Shown here piece by piece: positions 14,321 to 22,615 of a stretch of 34,478 nucleotides of DNA. The DNA lies in the NCBI GenBank assembly GCA_902798915.1, contig CADBYM010000038.1:1-34478 (forward strand). The letters run 5' to 3'. Position numbers and translations under genes: made by a program. A model generated the notes under the pieces. It had not been told where the DNA came from, searched no databases, and was given only the letters and a program-made list of their open reading frames with translations. How positions within the stretch are numbered: position 1 is the first letter of the stretch; each line of letters begins with the position of its first letter. This DNA comes from an uncultured Coriobacteriaceae bacterium (GTDB lineage Bacteria; Actinomycetota; Coriobacteriia; Coriobacteriales; Atopobiaceae).

Positions 14321-16363
14321 CTAGCGCAGCTCTCCTCGCAAGTCATCCAACAACGGTCCGCCATCGCCCCGTCGCCAGAACATCCAGCCGCTCTGCCCGG
14401 TGCTCGTCGTACCCAGCGACTCCAAAAAGCGCTCGTAGGCAGCCGTGGGGTCCTCGAACATCTCGCCGTTGGCGAGCATGATCTTGCCCGTCGAGGTGAC
14501 AGTCGCACGGCCCGGATGCAGCGGGCTCACGCTTACCAGCGCGTCATCCATCTCCACAAGCCCCGCAGCAAAGAGGTCCGCAAAGGTCACCTGCTTGAGG
14601 GCGGCCGCCCGCTGCGAGAGACGATACGCCGTGCCAGCCCCCTCGGGCACCTGCGGCAACGGCCATGCGGCACACGCCAGCGCCATTAGACTCTCCGTGC
14701 GGCGGGCGATGGAATCCGGCGTCCAGGCATCGGAGGCGACCACGTCAGCTGAGGTCCGCAGGCCGTCTGCCGCCAGGCGCGTTCGCTTCTCGGCGAAGCC
14801 CGCCTCCTGTGCATCGAACTCGCAGCTGGTGAGGGCGAGATTGCCCAAGCTGTTGACGGTCGCCTCGAACGCGCGCTCGGGCTCGGCGCCAAGCGCGACG
14901 CGCCACTCTTCGCACGCCAATGCGCGCAGCGGCATGATGTGCTCCACGGTCCAACGCTGCGCCCACAGGCGCGTCGCCGCATCGGGCGATTGGACCTCCT
15001 CGACGCCCGCCAGCACATATGTGACAAGCGCCGCGTCGTGTAGGTCCCGTGTCGAAAGCGCATGCGAGAACTCCGCGTCCGACGGCATCCTGCGGGGACC
15101 ACCCTCCTCGTTGGCAAGCATCGCCGGCAATGCCTCCGCAACGCTTGCCCCCTCTGCACGAACCGCATCCACGCGAGCCACGAGCGAGGTGAAAAACGGC
15201 GCGAGGACGCTGCGCGAGCAGTCGCACACAAGACGGCGGACCAGGTATGCCTCCAACAGCCCCGCAAGCGCAACGAAGTCGGCATGACTCAGCTGCTGAT
15301 GCTCGTGCGCGTCATATAGGGTAACGAGCAGCGGGTTCACCGACGGAACTCCCAGTCGGGCAATGCGGGCAAACGCACGCGCGAGCTCGGCATCCTGCGT
15401 CTGAGCGCGCACCACCGCCACGTAGTAGCGCGCATAGCGCTTCAGACGGAGACTGAGGTTCTTCATGCGGTCGTTCTGGTTATACCCATGGAAGAGCACG
15501 TAGCGCTTGAAGGTCTGGTACACGTCGGCCTTGTCCATGGAAGTCGGCGCATAGGCGATGCCCAAGAAGCAGCGCATGAAGCCGTCGAACGCCTCGTCAA
15601 AGCCATCCTCGCCCAGTATGCGCTCGATGGGCTGCCAGTACGTACGATAAAGGTCCTGCTGCTCGTTGAGCGGATAGCTCATGAGCACGAAGTTGCGCAC
15701 GAGGTCGGCATTGGTGAGGTCCTTGCCCGTGGAGTTCATCGACTCAAAGATGACCTGCGCATCGTCAAGCGTCTGGTCGAGCGCGATGGAGACGACCTCC
15801 AGGCGCTGGAGGCCACGCCACACCGCGTCCACATCATCAAGGGCCTCGATGCGACGCTCAAAGAGGGCGAGGTTCTCTGCAATGCGACCGTCTGCGGCAT
15901 GCGTGAGGTCACCTCGCTCCAACGCATCGATAAGCGCGGCGAAGGTTGCCTTGTCGCTCTTGGAGAGGGTCAACTTGTAGTGATCGTCGCCATTCCGAAA
16001 GCGATTGGTGAGGAAGCCGCCCTCAAGAATCTCTGCCCCGGTAAAGGCGAGGCTTCGCTCAGGATGACGGGTCGCATGGCGGGCAAGCGCCGCGAGCAGC
16101 AGCTCGATTGTCGTCATGCGCTGCTGACCGTCGATGAGGAGCAGCCGCGCCACGCCGTCCCGCGAGCGACGCCCGTCCTGCACCGTCACAATCGACCCGG
16201 TGAAGTGCGACCCTCGACCCCTGCGACCGATGGCAAGAACGTCATCCCAAAGCTGTACGCACTGCTCCTCCCCCCACGAATACGGGCGCTGATACACGGG
16301 CACGACGTAGCAGGCGTTCATCTCGCTGATAAGTCCTAGTATGGTCCGAGAGCTCGCATCCAT
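14321..16363 (-). CDS. GmrSD-type type IV restriction enzyme (DUF262-DUF1524) with C-terminal RAMA domain
   Basis: A 680-aa single-chain GmrS-GmrD relative. The N-terminal DUF262 part has VPVYQRPYSW (21-30), LIDGQQRMTT (76-85), and FESMNSTGKDLTNADLVRN (~190-210): the ParB/Srx-like NTPase signature. The DUF1524 HNH-like nuclease part has VEHIMP with a downstream LGNLALTS. After ~560, the protein ends in FADLFAAGLVEMDDALVS ... GRATVTSTGKIML ... GWMFWRR, the pattern of a RAMA domain, a module tied to recognition of modified adenine DNA. Family members cut modified phage DNA. ATG 16363 is chosen for its TTGGAG site; an ATG at 16396 lacks one. Divergent from the lipoprotein gene at 16523. Confidence 0.85.
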   Translation of the reverse strand: MDASSRTILGLISEMNACYVVPVYQRPYSWGEEQCVQLWDDVLAIGRRGRGSHFTGSIVTVQDGRRSRDGVARLLLIDGQQRMTTIELLLAALARHATRHPERSLAFTGAEILEGGFLTNRFRNGDDHYKLTLSKSDKATFAALIDALERGDLTHAADGRIAENLALFERRIEALDDVDAVWRGLQRLEVVSIALDQTLDDAQVIFESMNSTGKDLTNADLVRNFVLMSYPLNEQQDLYRTYWQPIERILGEDGFDEAFDGFMRCFLGIAYAPTSMDKADVYQTFKRYVLFHGYNQNDRMKNLSLRLKRYARYYVAVVRAQTQDAELARAFARIARLGVPSVNPLLVTLYDAHEHQQLSHADFVALAGLLEAYLVRRLVCDCSRSVLAPFFTSLVARVDAVRAEGASVAEALPAMLANEEGGPRRMPSDAEFSHALSTRDLHDAALVTYVLAGVEEVQSPDAATRLWAQRWTVEHIMPLRALACEEWRVALGAEPERAFEATVNSLGNLALTSCEFDAQEAGFAEKRTRLAADGLRTSADVVASDAWTPDSIARRTESLMALACAAWPLPQVPEGAGTAYRLSQRAAALKQVTFADLFAAGLVEMDDALVSVSPLHPGRATVTSTGKIMLANGEMFEDPTAAYERFLESLGTTSTGQSGWMFWRRGDGGPLLDDLRGELR

Positions 16364-16522
16364 GCAGACTCCAATCTGTACAAGGCTTTGCTCCATAGAG
16401 GATACCGCAAAGTGCGCGGGCTCTCCATTGGCCTAACTGTGGGTTTTGTCACGATTCGATGCGCGAGTATTGATTACAGGTATCATGAAGCCCATTGTAT
16501 CCGCACGGAACAAAGGAGAGGT

Positions 16523-17476
16523 ATGAAACTTCGCACGTTTGGGGCGGCGCTTACGGGCGTTCTGCTTGCCGCCTCGCTAGTCGCCTGCGGCGGCTCACAG
16601 GAGAGTACCGACGCATCCGCCACCAACGCCGCCTCGACCGACACGAGCGCTGAGGCAACCACCTACAGCATCGCAACCGACACCGCATTCGCCCCGTTTG
16701 AGTTCACTGATGATGCCGGCAATCTCGTGGGTGTGGACATGGACATCCTCGCCGCCGTGGCCGAGGACCAAGGCTTCGCGTACACCATCAACTCCATCGG
16801 CTTCAATGCCGCCAAGCAATCCGTTCAGCTAGATCAGGATGACGGCATAATTGCCGGCATGAGCATCACCGACGATCGCAAGGAGACCTTCGACTTCTCC
16901 GATCCCTACTACGACGCAACCGCATGCTGCGCCGTCGCCATCGATAGTGACATCACCTCCCTCGACGACCTCGCCGGCAAGAACGTCGCCGTGAAGACGG
17001 GCACCCAGAGCCTTGACTGGGCCGAGAGCATCAAGGACCAGTACGGCTTCACCATCACTCAGTTCCCTACCTCCGACGTTATGTATCGGGATGTCGTGAA
17101 CGGCGGCTCCGTCGCCTGCTTCGAGGACACTCCCGCGATGGGCTATGCCATCAGCACCGGCAGTGCGGCGCTCAAGATCATCGCTGAGGTCGAGCCGGGC
17201 AGCGAGTTCTTCTCGCAGTATGGCTTCGCCGTGAAGAAGGGCGAGAACGCTGAGCTGCTTCAGAAGTTCAACGCCGGCCTTGCCAGCATTAAGGCCAGCG
17301 GCAAGTACGACGAAATCGTCTCCAAGTGGATCTCCACCGGCAACGACACCACAGCCACCGGAGCAACCACACAGACCGCTGCGGACGAGACCACCGAGGA
17401 CGCTGTGGAGGCAGTCGAGGATGCCGACGTGGAGGAAGCCTCCACCGACGAGACCACCGAGGAGTCCATCGAGTAA
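16523..17476 (+). CDS. Amino-acid ABC transporter substrate-binding lipoprotein (SBP family 3)
   Basis: A 317-aa lipoprotein with an N-terminal signal (MKLRTFGAALTGVLLAASLVA) and lipobox LVAC, so it is membrane-anchored outside the cell. The mature part has the family 3 layout: YSIATDTAFAPFEF, GVDMDILAAVAE, GMSITDDRKETFDFSDPYY, and LAGKNVAVKTGTQS. It would capture a polar amino acid. The ~45 C-terminal residues are a Thr/Glu/Asp-rich acidic tail, unusual for the family. AAGGAGAGG precedes the start. No permease or ATPase gene follows; a terminator comes 27 bp after the stop, so it is monocistronic and must work with a transporter encoded elsewhere. Confidence 0.9.
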   Translation: MKLRTFGAALTGVLLAASLVACGGSQESTDASATNAASTDTSAEATTYSIATDTAFAPFEFTDDAGNLVGVDMDILAAVAEDQGFAYTINSIGFNAAKQSVQLDQDDGIIAGMSITDDRKETFDFSDPYYDATACCAVAIDSDITSLDDLAGKNVAVKTGTQSLDWAESIKDQYGFTITQFPTSDVMYRDVVNGGSVACFEDTPAMGYAISTGSAALKIIAEVEPGSEFFSQYGFAVKKGENAELLQKFNAGLASIKASGKYDEIVSKWISTGNDTTATGATTQTAADETTEDAVEAVEDADVEEASTDETTEESIE

Positions 17477-17502
17477 GCACCTCTCCCTCTTCATCGAGTA
17501 CA

Positions 17503-17539
17503 CAAGGGACTGTCCCAGAGACTTGGGGCAGTCCCTTTT
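17503..17539 (+). terminator. Intrinsic terminator after the binding-protein gene
   Basis: Arms AAGGGACTGTCCC (17503-17515) and GGGGCAGTCCCTT (17524-17536) form a GC-rich stem, with a five-T run (17535-17539) at its 3' side. Confidence 0.85.
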
Positions 17540-17570
17540 TGTGAGCCAAGACGACCCGCAGAGGCAACGG

Positions 17571-18551
17571 CTACTCGACATCTGCGGGGAAGACGATGCC
17601 CGCATCCTCGCGTGCGGTCGTGAGCACATCGGCGACGACAAGACTCTGCTCGAGCAAATGGTCACACGCCACATGGTCGCCTCGATTGACGCAGTCGACA
17701 AAGAAGGCGAACTCCGGTACGACCCGCGCGCCGGTATACGTCTCGACGAAGTCCTCCTGCGTACCGTCATTCAGGCGCAGGTGCGCCTCCCCCACCAGAC
17801 CAGGGTTAAGGTCCAGACTCACGTATCCGTCGATGCCCTGTATCGAGAAGAGCTTCGGGCCCGCGCAATCCTTCGCGGCGATGCACGTTGCCAGGAAGCC
17901 CGGATAGCGTAGCACCAACGTCCCCGAGGTATCGATGCCGCGCTCGACATTGGCGAAGTAGGTCACCTCCTCGGGCCGACCGAAAAGATCGACAGTCCAG
18001 TGCACGTTGTAGAGGTTGAGGTCCATCAGCGCACCGCCGGACTGTGCCGGGTCAAACGCGGGAGCCACGATACCCGCGCGAAACGCGTCATAGCGGCTAG
18101 AATACTGCGAGAAGTTGCAATTGACGAGCTTGATCACGCCGATGCGCGGCAGCCACTCCTGCACCTTGGCAAACGCCGGAAGGTGAGCGGCGGTTATCGC
18201 CTCAAAGAGGAACGCGCCCCTCTCGTGCGCCAGTTGAGCGAGCTCGCTCGCCTGTCTGGCGTTTGAGCACAGAGGCTTCTCGACCACTACGTTAAGGCCT
18301 GCCTCCAACGCCTGCTTGCAGTATGTGAAGTGGACGGCGTTGGGCACTGCCACGTATACGGTATCGACTCCCAAGCCGAGCAGCTCCTCAAAGCTCGTAA
18401 CCGCATGCGGCACCCCGTTGGCGGAACAAACCTCCCTCACGGCATCAAGCCGCCGCGCCATCACGGCCACGACTTCCAAGCCGTCCATCTTCACAAGATG
18501 CGGCAAGAACTCCTTCACGATCATTCCCGCGCCTATTACTCCCAGCCTCAT
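17571..18551 (-). CDS. Gfo/Idh/MocA family NAD(P)-dependent oxidoreductase
   Basis: A 326-aa protein. The N-terminal Rossmann fold begins MRLGVIGAGMI (dinucleotide site) and the family motif EKPLCSN occurs at ~92-98. The C-terminal alpha/beta domain includes GGALMDLNLYNVHW, where Asp/His positions fit the catalytic region of the family. Substrate cannot be told from sequence; relatives act on sugars, inositols or trans-dihydrodiols. ATG 18551 has GAGAGGAGC upstream. It is transcribed divergently from the TlpA-like gene, with 116 bp between them. Confidence 0.88.
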   Translation of the reverse strand: MRLGVIGAGMIVKEFLPHLVKMDGLEVVAVMARRLDAVREVCSANGVPHAVTSFEELLGLGVDTVYVAVPNAVHFTYCKQALEAGLNVVVEKPLCSNARQASELAQLAHERGAFLFEAITAAHLPAFAKVQEWLPRIGVIKLVNCNFSQYSSRYDAFRAGIVAPAFDPAQSGGALMDLNLYNVHWTVDLFGRPEEVTYFANVERGIDTSGTLVLRYPGFLATCIAAKDCAGPKLFSIQGIDGYVSLDLNPGLVGEAHLRLNDGTQEDFVETYTGARVVPEFAFFVDCVNRGDHVACDHLLEQSLVVADVLTTAREDAGIVFPADVE

Positions 18552-18667
18552 GCGTGCTCCTCTCGTCGTCAACCACACCGGGCGCAAACAGGGTGGTCCC
18601 ATGTTGCCCGGGCGCTCTGAGGGTAGCCCCCAGAAGCCCATGGTACACTCAAAGCGGAGGTGGTCAC

Positions 18668-19252
18668 ATGGACAAAAGCAAACGAGCGGCATTGATCGCG
18701 ACTGTCGTGTTGGTCGCACTGATTGGAGGCGCTCTCGTTGCGTACCGCGCGTTGACTCCGAGCGTGGGTGCCAGCACGCCCGAGCCTCAGGAGGCAACAC
18801 CGACCGAGGGGGACGCTGTCGATGCGCCCGACCTCACCGACCTCGATGCCACGGTGTACGACGAGAACGGCGCGCCCCACAAGCTTACAGAACTCTCCGG
18901 CGGACGCCCCCTCGTCATCAACTTCTGGGCGACCTGGTGCCCCTTTTGCGTGGACGAGATGCCAGACTTCAAGGAAATCTACACCGAATACGGCGACCGC
19001 GTATCCTTCGCGTTCATCGACGTCACCGACGGACAGCGCGAGACCAAAGAGGCGGCCATTGAATGGTTGCTCCAGAACGGCCTTCAGGAGCTACCCGTCT
19101 ACTTCGACACTGACCTCGAGGCCACGACGGTCTACGGAGCACGCTCGCTGCCGACCACGGCCATCATCGGTTCCGACGGGGAGATCGTCTCGGTGTCGGC
19201 TGGCCGCATCGACCCGACTCTCGTGCGCGCAAACCTCAGCTCGCTGACGTAG
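18668..19252 (+). CDS. TlpA/ResA-like membrane-anchored thioredoxin
   Basis: A 194-aa thiol-disulfide oxidoreductase. An N-terminal membrane anchor (~8-26, ALIATVVLVALIGGALVAY) is followed by a Pro/Glu-rich linker and a thioredoxin fold with the active site WATWCPFC (~91-98) and the cis-Pro region SLPTTAII. It acts outside the membrane, reducing or isomerising protein thiols. GGAGGT precedes the start. The CcdA-like gene begins 2 nt after its stop, so the two are one transcription unit. Confidence 0.92.
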   Translation: MDKSKRAALIATVVLVALIGGALVAYRALTPSVGASTPEPQEATPTEGDAVDAPDLTDLDATVYDENGAPHKLTELSGGRPLVINFWATWCPFCVDEMPDFKEIYTEYGDRVSFAFIDVTDGQRETKEAAIEWLLQNGLQELPVYFDTDLEATTVYGARSLPTTAIIGSDGEIVSVSAGRIDPTLVRANLSSLT

Positions 19253-19254
19253 CC

Positions 19255-19926
19255 ATGGACTATCTGCTGACGTTCCTCGAGGGAATAATCACGTTCATCT
19301 CGCCCTGTCTGTTGCCGATGCTTCCGCTCTACCTCGCATACTGTGCTGGCAACTCGGCCGCACAGACGGGAGGAAATCACGATGCATGGTACGGGGCACT
19401 CGGATTCGTCTTTGGCTTCTCTGCAGTGTTTTGTACCCTAGGCGCCTTCGCGGGCTTGCTGGGCTCTTTGCTCGTCCGATATGGGCGTGTGCTCGACGTC
19501 ATCTGTGGCGTCACGGTCATCCTCATGGGCTTGGGATACCTCGGCATCATTCGACTCCCTACCTTTGGCGGTGCGTCCACGGCACCTTCGGCGAAAGGCG
19601 GCTTCATGCGATCGGTTGCCTTCGGCATCGTGTTTGCCCTCAGTTGGACACCATGCGTGGGCGCCTTTCTCGCCTCCGCTTTGAGCCTAGCGGCTACCTC
19701 GGGCAGCGTAACACGCGGTGTCGTGCTGCTCCTGTGCTATTCCCTCGGTCTTGGCCTCCCTTTCGCGGCTTCCGCAATCCTCATCGACCAGTTGGGCGGG
19801 GCCTTCGCATGGATCAAGCAGCACTACCTAGCGATTGAACGCCTGAGCGGAATGCTGCTCATAGCGATGGGAGTTCTCCTGGCGACTGGCGCATATGGCG
19901 CCTTGCTGCGATTCCTCGCTCCATGA
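19255..19926 (+). CDS. ccdA: CcdA/DsbD-like transmembrane electron carrier
   Basis: A 223-aa protein with six predicted membrane helices. The paired cysteines of the family are visible: ITFISPCLLPMLPLYLAY in helix 1 and LSWTPCVGAFLASAL in the fourth. It moves electrons from cytoplasmic thioredoxin across the membrane to the TlpA-like partner encoded just upstream. No cytochrome c maturation genes are near, so the pair may serve extracytoplasmic thiol repair. Converges on the gene at 19942 with 15 bp between stops. Confidence 0.92.
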   Translation: MDYLLTFLEGIITFISPCLLPMLPLYLAYCAGNSAAQTGGNHDAWYGALGFVFGFSAVFCTLGAFAGLLGSLLVRYGRVLDVICGVTVILMGLGYLGIIRLPTFGGASTAPSAKGGFMRSVAFGIVFALSWTPCVGAFLASALSLAATSGSVTRGVVLLLCYSLGLGLPFAASAILIDQLGGAFAWIKQHYLAIERLSGMLLIAMGVLLATGAYGALLRFLAP

Positions 19927-19941
19927 CGAGTGTCGCGTACC

Positions 19942-20985
19942 TCAGTAATCACGCTCATGGTAGAGGCGCGGGATGAGGTACTTCCATCGTGCCGTCTCGA
20001 TGAGACTCGGTTGCTTGCGCTCCGAACGCTCGAACTTCAGTAACTCGGTATGAAACTTCCATCGTCGCTCTTGGGCGGTAACCGAAACCTTCGTGCGCAC
20101 CCCCAAGGTCTTGCGCACTCGCTTGACTATAGCGTCGAAGGCATCAAAGTCATTGAACTGCCTCGTGGAGATCGGGATTACCGTAATGTCCATCTTCTGC
20201 ATCGCGGTTATCTTTTCTAGGTCTGCCTCAAGTTCGTCCTCGGTATCGTGATGCTTACTACTGTTGTACTCAAGTGCCAGCTTTTTGCTTCTCCAATAGA
20301 CGTCGGGCACGAGGTGTTTCTTGACGGTAAGCCGACTGGCTTCCTCATCAAGGGTCTGTACGGCATTTACCTCAAACGGCGGCAGGGCTTGGCCACCAAC
20401 GCGCGTGGGCAAGGCGAGACATAGGTTCACAGACGTCTCCCGCGGCGAGGCGGACCTTTCGGCCACCCAAGAACACGCTGACCATAGGGCCTTCGTGCCC
20501 TGCATACCCGGAAGCTTCCGCACGCAATCACGTATCTTGTCGACGTTGGTGATGCTCTCACGCGAAATCAAGCTCATACGATCCAATGTCGAAAACGCAA
20601 AGATGCCGAGCATGTTGGACATGCAGTGGAGCAACTCCTCCCGCGGGAGCAACGCCGCTAATCTCACAAGACAGAGCTCGGGCGATTCAACGTAAATACC
20701 CGTCCCCACTTGATATATCGAGCCCTTGGGTATCGGATTCTTGTTTGCCCAAACATGGCAGCAGACATTGCGTGACTGCCTCCGCTCATGTTGTGACGAA
20801 ACGAGAAGGTGCAACTCACCTGGCTTGGCATCGGTTCGAGCAATCGCCCTGCTCAATTCCCCACACGGCAGGCCGTCAAAGTCGGTAAGACATCCCACGC
20901 TCACGTCAAGCGGCTTAGAAAGCACGCTATTGGACGCACTCATCCAATACTCATAGGCCGTAATGCCATCCAAGACGAGTCTCAT
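19942..20985 (-). CDS. AbiEi-like protein with C-terminal Vsr/DUF559-like nuclease fold
   Basis: A 347-aa protein. The middle section (GELHLLVSSQHERRQSRN ... GIYVESPELCLVRLAALL) resembles AbiEi-antitoxin-type proteins of Actinomycetota. The C-terminal part has VPDVYWRSKKLALEYNSSKHH followed by DLEKITAMQKMDITVIPI, which matches the Asp/Glu layout of the DUF559/Vsr-like PD-(D/E)XK fold. No classic N-terminal HTH is obvious. AAGGA precedes the start. No toxin partner (AbiEii-like nucleotidyltransferase) is adjacent. Function is therefore open: orphan antitoxin/regulator or nuclease. Confidence 0.65.
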   Translation of the reverse strand: MRLVLDGITAYEYWMSASNSVLSKPLDVSVGCLTDFDGLPCGELSRAIARTDAKPGELHLLVSSQHERRQSRNVCCHVWANKNPIPKGSIYQVGTGIYVESPELCLVRLAALLPREELLHCMSNMLGIFAFSTLDRMSLISRESITNVDKIRDCVRKLPGMQGTKALWSACSWVAERSASPRETSVNLCLALPTRVGGQALPPFEVNAVQTLDEEASRLTVKKHLVPDVYWRSKKLALEYNSSKHHDTEDELEADLEKITAMQKMDITVIPISTRQFNDFDAFDAIVKRVRKTLGVRTKVSVTAQERRWKFHTELLKFERSERKQPSLIETARWKYLIPRLYHERDY

Positions 20986-21006
20986 TTAAATCCTTATGCG
21001 AGCATT

Positions 21007-21144
21007 GCAGAGATACGCCGAAATTGCATGGTATTATAGGAAGGGGACATGTATCGACCCACATTTCCGCAGGAAAAGCACTGCAAAAAAGGCTTCCTAC
21101 TTTGGATGACTCAATAAAACCGTACAATTTCGCAGTATCTCTGC
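21007..21144. repeat. ~26-32-bp imperfect inverted repeats flanking ~86 bp
   Basis: The repeat starting GCAGAGATAC (21007-21032) returns inverted at 21119-21144. In 26 positions 22 match, including GCAGAGATAC and CGAAATTG, and the similarity extends weakly inward. The pair lies between the AbiEi-like gene and the convergently placed 3' end of the UMF1 gene. It could be a tiny non-autonomous element (MITE-like) or a pair of regulator sites. Confidence 0.55.
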
Positions 21145-21253
21145 GGCCAACGAATCAAATCCTTTACCAACAGCACCAAGAGCACAGTCTGGATGGGCGC
21201 CGGACAGAATGCCGCACGCACATCCAGCCGCACAGGACGAAAGAACGCCCCGG

Positions 21254-22492
21254 TCAGCGATGGTCGGGCACTTTGAGCAGAGTGACAAATCCTATGACGA
21301 AGAGAATGGCGATGGAGAGTACGCCGAGCGAGGGATTGCCTGTCAGGAAGGTGAAAACGCTTACTAGACCCGTGCCCAGGATTGCAGCATACTTGCCAAA
21401 GATGTCGAAGAAGCCAAAATACTCGTTTACGTGATCCTTGGGGCAGAGCTTTCCGAACTCAGATCGGCTCAACGCCTGGATGCCACCCTGGAAGAGCCCC
21501 ACACAGATTGCCAAGATCCAGAATTCAGTGGCCGTGCGCAGGAAGAACGCAGCAAAGAGTGTGATGCCCGCATATCCGACGATGCCTACGAGCAGCATCT
21601 TCTTGGTGCCTACCGTCCGACCGAGACGGCCGTAGATGATGGAAGAGGGCCATGCGACGAATTGCGTGACGAGCAGTGCGAGCACGAGTTGGTTGCCCTC
21701 GATGCCCAGGTTCGAACCATAGCTCGTAGCCATCTTTATGATGGTGTGAACTCCATCGATGTAGAAGAAGTACGCAAGGATGAAGTAGCGCAGGCTCTCG
21801 TCCTTCCAGATGGCACGCAACGTCGCACCAATGCCACCAACCGCATTGCGAATGGCGTGCGGCTGCCAAGGCTTGTAGCTCTTCTGCTCGACGTTCTTTA
21901 TGAGCGGAATGCTGAACGCGACCCACCAAGCAGCGGTAATCACAAAGGCGATGGCCATTGCAGCCTTCATGCTGATGCCAATCGCCTCAGTATTGAGCAC
22001 CACACCGAGGCAAGCCAAGAACGGGATGCACGAACCGACATACCCCCACGCAAAGCCTTGGCTCGACACCTCGTCCATGCGTTCCTCGGTGGTCGCATCG
22101 ACCAGCAAAGCGTCATAGAACACAAACGAGGCATTGAGCGCCACGGCCGACACGATGTACACCACAAGGAACGCGAGCCAATGCGACGGAAACCCCATGG
22201 CGACAGTCGCAATGGCACCCGTACCAATGCAACCGATGATGAACTTCTTTCGCATGCCCTTCATATCGGCAATCGACCCAAGGACGGGCATCAACAACGC
22301 AATCACAAGGGAGGCAATTGTCTCGGCGGTTCCCCACACGCCCACCGCAACGTCCTTGACTGCGGGGTCATTCGCCGCAAGTGAGTTGAAGTAGATGGGG
22401 ATGACGCTGGTGGCCAGCAACACAAGAGCGGAGTTGCCCACGTCATACAGAATCCAACTCTTTTCGGCCTTGGTGAATTTCGTGCGCACCAT
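21254..22492 (-). CDS. UMF1 (Atg22-like) MFS transporter
   Basis: A 412-aa protein with 12 predicted membrane helices. It has the UMF1 features W-x-x-YD near the N-terminus (KSWILYDVGNSA), FYDALLVDATTEERMDEVSSQG between helices 4-5, and QALSRSEFGKLCPKDHVNEYFGF in the second half. Members of this MFS branch export amino acids or unknown metabolites; the substrate cannot be assigned. ATG 22492 has GGGAGGTGG ahead of it. The reading frame stays open upstream to 23956, but that part is antisense to glycerate kinase. Divergent from gckA, 123 bp apart. Confidence 0.9.
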   Translation of the reverse strand: MVRTKFTKAEKSWILYDVGNSALVLLATSVIPIYFNSLAANDPAVKDVAVGVWGTAETIASLVIALLMPVLGSIADMKGMRKKFIIGCIGTGAIATVAMGFPSHWLAFLVVYIVSAVALNASFVFYDALLVDATTEERMDEVSSQGFAWGYVGSCIPFLACLGVVLNTEAIGISMKAAMAIAFVITAAWWVAFSIPLIKNVEQKSYKPWQPHAIRNAVGGIGATLRAIWKDESLRYFILAYFFYIDGVHTIIKMATSYGSNLGIEGNQLVLALLVTQFVAWPSSIIYGRLGRTVGTKKMLLVGIVGYAGITLFAAFFLRTATEFWILAICVGLFQGGIQALSRSEFGKLCPKDHVNEYFGFFDIFGKYAAILGTGLVSVFTFLTGNPSLGVLSIAILFVIGFVTLLKVPDHR

Positions 22493-22615
22493 GACGCCAC
22501 CTCCCGATACCATGGAAAGAAGTAACGGTTGTTCCAGCGCCATCGTATCACGTCGGACGGGCAGCACGCGCCCGCAGAAACAGCTCATACTGCCATCGGT
22601 CAGAAAGGAGCCGCC

